This document shows positions 1-5,510 of a stretch of 6,418 nt of DNA, piece by piece. Position 1 is the first letter of the stretch. Each line of letters begins with the position of its first letter. Source of the DNA: an uncultured Asticcacaulis sp. Lineage in GTDB: Bacteria; Pseudomonadota; Alphaproteobacteria; Caulobacterales; Caulobacteraceae. The position numbers and the translations under genes are program-made. The DNA is taken from contig CAMLIY010000180.1 in the NCBI GenBank assembly GCA_946480125.1, positions 1 through 6,418 on the forward strand. Direction: 5' to 3'. Below the pieces are notes generated by a model. The model saw only the letters and a program-made list of their open reading frames with translations, was not told where the DNA came from and searched no databases.

Positions 1-280
1 CCTGGACTGTAACTGCTCCATGTGCCGGCGGCGCGGCGGCTTGCTGGCCTTTGTGCCCGCCGACGCCTTCAAACTCAAGACTGACGAGGCCGGCCTTTCG
101 ACCTATAATTTCAACAAGATGGTGCTGCATCATCATTTCTGCTCGACCTGCGGCATCGCGCCCTATTCCGAAGGCCAGGGACCGGACGGCAAGGCGATGA
201 AGGCAATTAACCTGCGTTGCTTGCCGGATGTAAATCTGGACAGTCTAAAGATCAAAAAATGGGATGGCGCCAGCCACTAA
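1..280 (+). CDS. GFA/CENP-V-fold zinc protein, first of a tandem pair (5' end outside window)
   Basis: The reading frame is open from base 2 to the TAA at 278-280, giving 92 residues. The window starts inside the gene, and alignment with the complete paralogue at 407-802 suggests about 23 N-terminal residues are missing. The visible part begins LDCNCSMC, the CxCxxC motif that in the glutathione-dependent formaldehyde-activating (GFA) family binds the catalytic zinc. A later FCSTCG supplies the second CxxC pair, which binds the structural zinc; its partner CxC would lie upstream. Over the 92 shared residues I count about 60 identities to the downstream gene and no gaps. The protein ends at DGASH, about 17 residues before its paralogue. 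This may be its natural end, since nothing after the stop resembles the longer tail. The family includes small proteins of unknown substrate, so formaldehyde or glutathione chemistry should not be assumed. The ATG at base 20 is internal to the motif and is not a likely start. Confidence 0.85.
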   Translation, partial: LDCNCSMCRRRGGLLAFVPADAFKLKTDEAGLSTYNFNKMVLHHHFCSTCGIAPYSEGQGPDGKAMKAINLRCLPDVNLDSLKIKKWDGASH

Positions 281-316
281 GCTGTCTAAAAGTATAGCGA
301 CAATGAAATGCCGCAT

Positions 317-345
317 TTGACCGCAATTTGGCACTATATTACCAT
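317..345 (+). promoter_or_regulatory. Possible sigma-70-type promoter for the second GFA gene
   Basis: TTGACC (317-322) is followed after 17 bases by TACCAT (340-345), a good -35 and a mediocre -10. A more AT-rich TATATT at 335-340 is nearby, but its spacing from TTGACC is only 12 bases. An alternative pair is TTGCTT (351-356) with TAAATT (374-379), also 17 bases apart. In that case the -10 would sit inside the palindrome at 365-385. The region between the two GFA genes is visibly more AT-rich than the coding DNA. The exact promoter cannot be decided by eye. Confidence 0.3.
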
Positions 346-364
346 CGCCATTGCTTCCTTATAC

Positions 365-385
365 GTGTGAAACTAAATTACACAC
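365..385. promoter_or_regulatory. Imperfect palindrome, candidate repressor operator
   Basis: Two 9-base arms, GTGTGAAAC and ATTACACAC, flank a 3-base centre TAA. Seven of nine arm positions pair. The element lies 21 bases before the ATG of the second GFA gene and just ahead of its Shine-Dalgarno sequence. It would cover the -10 or the early transcribed region, depending on which promoter is used. Size and position suit a dimeric repressor, but no regulator gene is in the window. The family of any binding protein is unknown. Confidence 0.35.
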
Positions 386-406
386 TCAATAAAGGAAGGC
401 GCCACC

Positions 407-802
407 ATGTTACATCACGGCAGCTGCCACTGCGGCAAGATCAGTTTCGAGGTCGAAGGCGACTTTTCCGAAGCGCTCGATTGCAATTGCTCTTTATGCC
501 GCCGACGTGGCGGATTGCTGGCCTTCGTCACCCGCGATCGCTTTCACCTGACGACCGACAGCCTGAACCTCTCCACCTACGAATTCAACCAGCACGTCAT
601 CAATCATGACTTCTGCGCCACCTGCGGCATTGCGCCTTTCAGTGAAGGCCGTGGCCCCAATGGACGTGACATGGCCTCGATCAATCTGCGATGTCTTGAG
701 GATATCGATCTCGACGCTTTGGTGATCCGGAAATTCGATGGCAAGAACCACTTCTCCGGCGTGCGTGCGCGCCCCGCCGAAATCGAAGCTTTCGCCGTTT
801 AG
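407..802 (+). CDS. GFA/CENP-V-fold zinc protein, second of a tandem pair
   Basis: A 131-residue cytosolic protein, a typical length for short members of the GFA (glutathione-dependent formaldehyde-activating enzyme/centromere protein V) family. The start is supported by a strong Shine-Dalgarno AAGGAAGG at 392-399, seven bases before the ATG. The zinc ligands expected for the fold are all visible. C7 and C9 (GSCHCG) with C70 and C73 (FCATCG) would bind the structural zinc. C26, C28 and C31 (CNCSLC) would bind the catalytic zinc. RRRGGLLAF and CGIAPFSEG are conserved core segments shared with the upstream copy. The tail after DGKNH (about residues 115-131) is absent from that paralogue. The substrate cannot be read from the sequence: some relatives act on S-hydroxymethylglutathione, while many are uncharacterised. 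It follows gene 1 in the same direction after 126 bases and probably has its own promoter. No functional link to the sulfur operon downstream is evident. Confidence 0.9.
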   Translation: MLHHGSCHCGKISFEVEGDFSEALDCNCSLCRRRGGLLAFVTRDRFHLTTDSLNLSTYEFNQHVINHDFCATCGIAPFSEGRGPNGRDMASINLRCLEDIDLDALVIRKFDGKNHFSGVRARPAEIEAFAV

Positions 803-845
803 CCGCCCTAAACCCACGCACGACAAACCATCGCTTTAAATCGGC

Positions 846-853
846 GCTACAAA
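846..853 (+). promoter_or_regulatory. Candidate -10 element for the cys operon
   Basis: GCTACAAA matches seven of eight positions of GCTANAWC, the -10 consensus described for housekeeping promoters in Caulobacter. It lies 31 bases before the proposed cysG start. I see no TTGAC-like -35 at the right distance, in the AACCATCGC region around 826-834. If real, this promoter would be weak or activator-dependent, as cys operons often are. It is the only promoter candidate I see between the GFA gene and cysG. Confidence 0.25.
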
Positions 854-873
854 ACCTTACATAGGACAGTGTT

Positions 874-880
874 AAAGGGG
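874..880 (+). promoter_or_regulatory. Ribosome binding site for cysG
   Basis: AAAGGGG is the only convincing Shine-Dalgarno upstream of the siroheme synthase gene. It lies 3 bases before ATG 884 and 6 bases before GTG 887, so either of these may be used. It argues against the upstream GTG at 869, which would place it inside the coding region, and against the ATG at 917, which has no such sequence before it. Confidence 0.45.
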
Positions 881-883
881 ATC

Positions 884-2302
884 ATGGTGTATGGTCCCTC
901 TTTTGGTGTTGTTGCGATGCTCGCTTTGCCCTTGTCATGGCCGCTGGAAAACCGTCAGGTCGTCCTGATAGGCGCTGGCGCATGGGCGATCCGCAAGCTG
1001 ACCTTGCTGAATCGCACGCCGGCAAAAGTGACCGTATTCGCGCCGCGGGCCGATCTGGCGGATGCCCTGCCGCGCTGGCCCGAAGCCGCCGAACTGGCCG
1101 ACGCCGCCCTGATCATCGTGGCTTTCGAGGACCGCGCCCTGGCGGAAAGAGGCGCCGCCCTGGCCCGTACGTCGCGTGCGCCCTTGAATGTGGTCGACTT
1201 TCCTGATCTCAGCGATTTCCATGTGCCGGCCATCATCGATCGCGGTAGTTTAAGTATCGGCGTCGCCACCGGCGGCACCGCGCCTGTGTTAGCGCGCGAG
1301 ACCCGCCGCAAGATCGAGGCCGCCGTGCCGCCTTCGGAAACGGACGTCGCCGCCTTCGCCACGGCGCTTTCCCCCCGCCTGCGCGCACTTCTTCCGAACA
1401 CGGACGATCGCCGCCGTGCCTGGGAAAATATCCTGTCGTCGCCTGCCGCCGAACTGGCGCGCACCGGCCAGATCGATGAGGCCATCGCCCTCGCATTGGC
1501 CAATATCAATGCGCCGCGCACCGGTGTGGTTCATCTCGTCGGCGCCGGCCCCGGCGATCCGGAATTATTGACGCTGAAGGCTCTGCGCCTGCTCTCCGAG
1601 GCTGATGTCATTGTCTATGATCGTCTGGTCGGCGACGGCATTATGGACCTGGCCCGCCGCGATGCCGACCGTTTTTACGTCGGCAAGGAACGCTCCAACC
1701 ATTCGGTGCCGCAGGAACAGATTCACGAACTGCTGGTCGAACAGGCGCGCCTGGGCCGTCGCGTTGTTCGGCTCAAAGGTGGCGATCCGTTCGTCTTCGG
1801 TCGTGGCGGCGAAGAGGTCGAAGCCCTGCGCGCCGCCGGCATCGAAGTGCATATCACGCCGGGCGTCACCGCGGCGCTCGGTTGTGCGGCCTCGGCCGCC
1901 GTCCCTCTCACTCACCGCGATCATGCGCAAAGCGTCACCTTCATCACCGGCCATGCCAAGGACGGCGATCCGGATAATAATCCGCTGTTGCTGGACTGGT
2001 CGGCGCTTTCCGCCCCGCATCATACGCTGGTCGTCTATATGGGCGTCGCCACGGCGAAGATCATTTCCGGCAAGCTGATGGCGCATGGCCGGATGCCGGA
2101 CACCCCGGCCCTGATCATCGAAAACGGCACCCGCCCGAACGAAAAACGCACACTTACCCATCTCGGCGCTTTGGCAGATGCCATAGCCGCCAACCCGCCA
2201 AAAGGCCCGACCCTTGTCATCATCGGGGAAGTCGCCAGCCTGTATCAAGATCAAAGCGTCCTTACCGGCGTCGTTGAAGAAGCCGTGAGACTGAACGCAT
2301 GA
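884..2302 (+). CDS. cysG: Siroheme synthase CysG: precorrin-2 dehydrogenase/ferrochelatase fused to uroporphyrinogen-III methyltransferase
   Basis: Makes siroheme for the sulfite reductase encoded two genes downstream. It methylates uroporphyrinogen III twice with S-adenosylmethionine, oxidises precorrin-2 with NAD and inserts iron. With the ATG at 884 it has 472 residues (E. coli CysG 457). The N-terminal half has a Rossmann motif GAGAWAIRK (G30, G32) and NVVD, whose D105 matches catalytic Asp104 of the enteric enzyme. The C-terminal methyltransferase shows VGAGPGDPELLTLKA (219-233), YDRLV, VGK, RLKGGDPFVFGRGGEE (296-311) and YMG. D246, K268 and M386 match E. coli D248, K270 and M382. The position of the enteric regulatory Ser128 is Thr129 in ATGGT. 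The N-terminal domain is about ten residues shorter than in E. coli, between VFAP and IIVAFED. The start is uncertain: 869 (GTG), 884 (ATG), 887 (GTG) and 917 (ATG) are in frame. 884/887 has the best ribosome site, while 917 gives the most family-like N-terminus (MLALPLSWPL, 461 residues). Confidence 0.93.
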   Translation: MVYGPSFGVVAMLALPLSWPLENRQVVLIGAGAWAIRKLTLLNRTPAKVTVFAPRADLADALPRWPEAAELADAALIIVAFEDRALAERGAALARTSRAPLNVVDFPDLSDFHVPAIIDRGSLSIGVATGGTAPVLARETRRKIEAAVPPSETDVAAFATALSPRLRALLPNTDDRRRAWENILSSPAAELARTGQIDEAIALALANINAPRTGVVHLVGAGPGDPELLTLKALRLLSEADVIVYDRLVGDGIMDLARRDADRFYVGKERSNHSVPQEQIHELLVEQARLGRRVVRLKGGDPFVFGRGGEEVEALRAAGIEVHITPGVTAALGCAASAAVPLTHRDHAQSVTFITGHAKDGDPDNNPLLLDWSALSAPHHTLVVYMGVATAKIISGKLMAHGRMPDTPALIIENGTRPNEKRTLTHLGALADAIAANPPKGPTLVIIGEVASLYQDQSVLTGVVEEAVRLNA

Positions 2303-2604
2303 AGTTACTGACCGCCAATCGCCTGACCGACGGCCTGACCATCTGGTTTTCCGAAACCGGCTGGGTGGAAGATGCCGCCCATGCCGCGCGCCTGAGCGAC
2401 GAACAGGCCGAAGCCGCCCTGGCGGAGTGGCAAAAGCGCGAAACCGAGGTTGTCGGCGCTTATGTTATTCCGCTGACAGAGGCGGGAACCCCCGTTCAGC
2501 GCGAGCATGTGCGCGAATTTGTGCGCGCCAACGGCCCGACGATCGGCCAGACCGCCGACGCCCTCTCCAAAGCGTTCCAGCGCGCAGACATTTTCGAGAA
2601 TTAA
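2299..2604 (+). CDS. DUF2849 family protein of the sulfite-reductase operon
   Basis: A 101-residue soluble protein whose ATG overlaps the cysG stop (ATGA, 2299-2302) and whose TAA ends one base before the cysI ATG. Expression of all three is therefore probably coupled. It matches the DUF2849 family by its N-terminal LTANRLTDG (residues 4-12), central helix-prone stretch with many Ala/Glu, and REHVREFVRANGPTI near residues 68-82. The family is known from alphaproteobacteria beside cysI and has no established function that I know of. There are no cysteines, no signal peptide and no membrane segment. It is therefore unlikely to carry an Fe-S cluster through cysteine ligands or to be an ordinary ferredoxin. 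A role as an accessory or electron-transfer partner protein of CysI is guesswork from position alone. Confidence 0.85.
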   Translation: MKLLTANRLTDGLTIWFSETGWVEDAAHAARLSDEQAEAALAEWQKRETEVVGAYVIPLTEAGTPVQREHVREFVRANGPTIGQTADALSKAFQRADIFEN

Positions 2605-2605
2605 A

Positions 2606-4249
2606 ATGTACGTTTACGATCAATTTGACCACGCCTTCGTCCAGGACCGCATCGGTGAATTTTCCGACCAGGTGAAGCGCCGCCTTGCCGGCGAGATCAG
2701 CGAAGACCAGTTCAAGCCGCTGCGGCTGATGAATGGTGTCTATCTGCAACTTCACGCCTATATGCTGCGCATCGCCGTGCCCTATGGCGTGCTGTCCTCG
2801 GCCAAGATGCGCAAGCTGGCCTATATCGCTCGCACCTATGACCGCGACTTTGGTCACTTCACCACCCGCCAGAACCTCCAGTTCAACTGGATCAAGCTGG
2901 CCGAGGTGCCGGAGATCCTGAAGCACCTCGCCGAGGTCGAAATGCACTGCCTGCAAACTTCGGGAAACTGTATCCGCAACACCACGACTGATCAGTTCGC
3001 GGGCGCCGCCAAGGACGAGCACGACGATCCGCGCCCGTGGGGCGAAGTCATCCGCCAGTGGTCTTCCAACCACCCGGAGTTCAACTTCCTGCCGCGCAAG
3101 TTCAAGATCGCCATCACCGGCGCCGAAAAGGACCGCGCCGCCATCCGCCTGCACGATATCGGCCTTCACCTGACACCGCAGGGTTTCGACGTCTATGTCG
3201 GCGGCGGCATGGGCCGGACGCCCGCTCTGGCGCACTGTATCCGCAAGGGCCTGCCCGGCGACAAGCTGCTGAGCTATCTCGAAGCCTGTTTGCGCGTCTA
3301 TAATCGCTACGGCCGCCGCGACAATAGCTACAAGGCGCGCATCAAGATCCTGGTCGCTGCCCTCGGCCCTGACGAATACAAGCGTCAGGTCGAAGAAGAG
3401 TGGGAGACCTTCGACAAGGCCGCCATCGATGTGCCGGCCGTCGAAGTGGCGCGGATCAAAAGCTATTTCCCCGATCCGGCCTATGTCGATGCGCCGTTCG
3501 ATCGCGTAGCGTTTGAACGCGCCAAGACCGCCGATGCCGCCTTTGCCCGCTGGGTCAAGAACAACACCAACCCGCACAAGCGCGACGACCATGTGTCGGT
3601 GACCATTTCACTGAAGCCTGTCGGCCTGCCGACCGGCGATGCCTCCTCGGCGCAGATGGACATGATGGCCGACATGGCCGACGCCTACGGTTATGGCGAA
3701 TTGCGCGTCTCGCACGAGCAGAATATCATCCTGCCGCACGTCGCCAAGCGCGACCTCTATGACCTCTACGCGAAGCTCGATACGGTCAATCTGAGCACGG
3801 CAAATGCCGGCAAGATCACCGACATGATCGTCTGCCCCGGCCTCGACTATTGCTCGCTGGCCAATGCGCGCTCCATTCCGCTGTCGCAGGAAATCTCGAA
3901 GCGTTTCGAGGACGCCCAACTAACGGACAAGATCGGCGACCTGCAGATCAAGATTTCCGGCTGCATCAATGCCTGTGGCCACCATCATGTCGGCCATATC
4001 GGCATTTTGGGGGTCGATAAGCAGGGCATAGAATTCTACCAGATCCTGCTGGGCGGCCGCGCCGATGAAAACGCCGCGCTCGGCCAGATCACCGGCAAGG
4101 GTCTTTCCGCCGAAGCCGTGCCGGCCGCCATCGAGCGGGTCGTACAACTCTATCTCACATTGCGGACCTCCGACGCAGAGCGCTTTATCGATACGCTCGA
4201 ACGCGTTGGCCGCCCCACCTTCGCGGAGGCGCTGCATGAGCCCGCTTAA
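2606..4249 (+). CDS. cysI: Sulfite reductase, siroheme/[4Fe-4S] hemoprotein (nitrite/sulfite reductase family)
   Basis: Catalyses six-electron reduction of sulfite to sulfide, the last step before cysteine synthesis. It has 547 residues from ATG 2606, one base after the upstream stop; an in-frame ATG at 2507 lies inside the upstream gene and gives a non-family N-terminus. Cluster and siroheme ligands are C410 and C416 (CPGLDYC) plus C453 and C457 (SGCINACGHHH), the last being the expected bridging cysteine. The anion-binding residues of E. coli CysI (R83, R153, K215, K217) have counterparts here: R88 (TTRQNLQF), R124 (GNCIRNTT), K165 and K167 (LPRKFKI). The two half-repeats of the fold are visible, at about 40-200 and 330-530. 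The family also includes assimilatory nitrite reductases. The neighbours cysG, cysH, DUF2849 and DUF934 make sulfite the likely substrate. No CysJ flavoprotein is encoded nearby, so a ferredoxin donor is likely but not shown. The ribosome site is weak, which suggests coupled translation. Confidence 0.93.
   Translation: MYVYDQFDHAFVQDRIGEFSDQVKRRLAGEISEDQFKPLRLMNGVYLQLHAYMLRIAVPYGVLSSAKMRKLAYIARTYDRDFGHFTTRQNLQFNWIKLAEVPEILKHLAEVEMHCLQTSGNCIRNTTTDQFAGAAKDEHDDPRPWGEVIRQWSSNHPEFNFLPRKFKIAITGAEKDRAAIRLHDIGLHLTPQGFDVYVGGGMGRTPALAHCIRKGLPGDKLLSYLEACLRVYNRYGRRDNSYKARIKILVAALGPDEYKRQVEEEWETFDKAAIDVPAVEVARIKSYFPDPAYVDAPFDRVAFERAKTADAAFARWVKNNTNPHKRDDHVSVTISLKPVGLPTGDASSAQMDMMADMADAYGYGELRVSHEQNIILPHVAKRDLYDLYAKLDTVNLSTANAGKITDMIVCPGLDYCSLANARSIPLSQEISKRFEDAQLTDKIGDLQIKISGCINACGHHHVGHIGILGVDKQGIEFYQILLGGRADENAALGQITGKGLSAEAVPAAIERVVQLYLTLRTSDAERFIDTLERVGRPTFAEALHEPA
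4225..4229 (+). promoter_or_regulatory. Ribosome binding site inside cysI for the DUF934 gene
   Basis: GGAGG lies within the last codons of cysI, six bases before ATG 4236. It fixes the start of the DUF934 gene, which overlaps cysI by 14 bases. The longer in-frame extension back to 4065 has no family similarity and is just the shadow of cysI. Confidence 0.75.
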
Positions 4250-4751
4250 TTCGTCTTACGAAGCGCAACTGGTCACTAATGACGGCGAGATCATTCCCGA
4301 TGGCTGGACCTTGCTGGCTGATGAGGACACCACCGGCGTCGATGGCCCCTATGTGCTCGGCTTCGACCGCGCCCTGCGTGAACTTGATGGCCTGAATGGC
4401 CACTATGGCGTCCGCATCAATCCGGGCGATGACGTGCGGCTGCTTCTGCCTTTCATCGAGAAAATCACCCTGTTTGAAGTGACTTTCCCTGGTTATCGCG
4501 ATGGCCGCGGTTATTCGACCGCCCGTATCCTGCGCGAGGCCGGTTATACGGGCGTTATACGGGCTGTGGGCGACGTGCTGCGTGACCAGCTTTTCCAGAT
4601 GCTGCGCTGTGGCTTCGATGAATTCCTCGTGAAGGACAAGGACCCGGCACAGGCCATTGAAGCGGCCAAATCCCGTTTCAGCGTATTTTATCAAGGGGCG
4701 GCGGACGATAAGCGCCCCGTATGGGCTCTACGGCACGCCGCCGAGGGCTAA
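4236..4751 (+). CDS. DUF934 family protein, sulfite-reduction accessory
   Basis: A 171-residue soluble protein. Family hallmarks are GVRINPGDDV (58-67), FPGYRDGRGYSTARILRE (84-101) and RAVGDVLRDQLFQMLRCGF (109-127), in the usual order. Length and spacing match DUF934 proteins, which databases often label as an oxidoreductase probably involved in sulfite reduction. That label rests on gene neighbourhood rather than on an assigned reaction. The conserved Arg/Asp/Gly-rich segment looks like an active or binding site, and C125 is the only cysteine. It overlaps the end of cysI by 14 bases and is followed by cysH after 12 bases, so it is made with both. There is no signal peptide or membrane segment. 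Which step it serves, if any, cannot be told from the sequence. Confidence 0.9.
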   Translation: MSPLNSSYEAQLVTNDGEIIPDGWTLLADEDTTGVDGPYVLGFDRALRELDGLNGHYGVRINPGDDVRLLLPFIEKITLFEVTFPGYRDGRGYSTARILREAGYTGVIRAVGDVLRDQLFQMLRCGFDEFLVKDKDPAQAIEAAKSRFSVFYQGAADDKRPVWALRHAAEG

Positions 4752-4763
4752 GGACCTCCCGCT

Positions 4764-5510
4764 ATGACGATCCTGATCGACATATTAAAAGATCAAAAAA
4801 AGACGCACGGTTCATTGCGCGCCGAGGCCCTGAGTGCCGCCTGGGAACACCTGACCGCGCAGGAAATCCTGCAAAAGGCGATCACCGAAGAGTTCATCGG
4901 CGATATCACCCTGTCGTCGTCCTTCGGCGCCGATTCCGCCGTGCTGCTGCATATGGTGGCGCAGATCGAGCCGAACCTGCCCGTCATCTTCCTCGATACC
5001 GACCGGCATTTTTTCCAGACCATTCAATATCGCGATGAACTGGTGGCGATGCTCGGCCTGACCAACCTTGTCAACCTGAAGGCCGACGCGGATGAAGCCG
5101 GCGCGGAAGACAGCAAGAACACTTTGTGGCGTACCCAGCCGGATCAGTGCTGCGACCTGCGCAAGGTACGGCCGCTGAACCGCTTCATGGAAGGTTATGG
5201 CGCGTGGATTTCCGGCCGAAAACGTCACCAGAGCGCCACGCGCACCAAGCTGCCGATCGTCGAATTCGACGGCAAGCACTTCAAGGTCAATCCGCTCGCC
5301 ACATGGACGGCGGAGGACATCGAGGCCTATTTCCGTAATCACGACCTGCCGCCGCATCCGCTCGTCGAGCAGGGGTTCCCGTCGATCGGCTGCTTCACCT
5401 GCACCAAACCAGTGGCCGCCGGCGAAGACGCCCGCTCAGGCCGCTGGGCAGATTCGGAAAAGGTCGAGTGCGGCATCCACAACCCGATCTATGGCGGCGA
5501 CGGGATTTAA
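4764..5510 (+). CDS. cysH: Assimilatory adenylyl-sulfate (APS) reductase, [4Fe-4S] type
   Basis: Reduces activated sulfate to sulfite using thioredoxin or glutaredoxin, feeding CysI. It has 248 residues, the normal length. The start at ATG 4764 is preceded by AAGGA (4750-4754) overlapping the DUF934 stop codon. The nucleotide-binding loop is SSSFGADSAVLLHM (51-64), followed by FLDTDRHFFQT (77-87). Cluster ligands are C129-C130 (QCCDLRKVRPL) and C210/C213 (GCFTC). The catalytic cysteine is C236 in ECGIH near the flexible C-terminus. SGRKRHQSATRT (150-161) is the conserved substrate-binding arginine segment. The CC...CxxC set marks the [4Fe-4S] class that acts on APS. Enteric PAPS reductases lack these four cysteines, so the product name should be APS reductase although the symbol is cysH. 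It is the last gene visible in the operon. No cysD, cysN or cysC follows, and the next gene is convergent. Confidence 0.93.
   Translation: MTILIDILKDQKKTHGSLRAEALSAAWEHLTAQEILQKAITEEFIGDITLSSSFGADSAVLLHMVAQIEPNLPVIFLDTDRHFFQTIQYRDELVAMLGLTNLVNLKADADEAGAEDSKNTLWRTQPDQCCDLRKVRPLNRFMEGYGAWISGRKRHQSATRTKLPIVEFDGKHFKVNPLATWTAEDIEAYFRNHDLPPHPLVEQGFPSIGCFTCTKPVAAGEDARSGRWADSEKVECGIHNPIYGGDGI

Noticed and set aside
281..300. Possible terminator after the first GFA gene
   Set aside because: Only a three-base GCT/AGC pairing and no T-run; not supportable.
855..878. Possible hairpin hiding the cysG ribosome site (CCTT pairing with AAGG)
   Set aside because: Only four base pairs with a mismatch next to them; too weak to propose as a regulatory element or riboswitch.
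1565..2254. 229-residue - strand frame opposite cysG
   Set aside because: It mirrors the SUMT domain codons and shows no domain or ribosome site of its own.
2507..2605. 33-residue N-terminal extension of CysI
   Set aside because: The sequence lies within the DUF2849 gene and is an Arg/Pro-rich shadow frame; MYVYDQFD at 2606 is a natural family start.
2465..3592. Long open frame of 375 residues on the - strand opposite cysI
   Set aside because: It is antisense to a well-conserved reductase, has no recognisable motif, and long antisense frames are expected in GC-rich coding DNA.
4065..4235. Longer N-terminal extension of the DUF934 protein by 57 residues
   Set aside because: It overlaps cysI fully, has no family similarity, and a GGAGG site points to ATG 4236.
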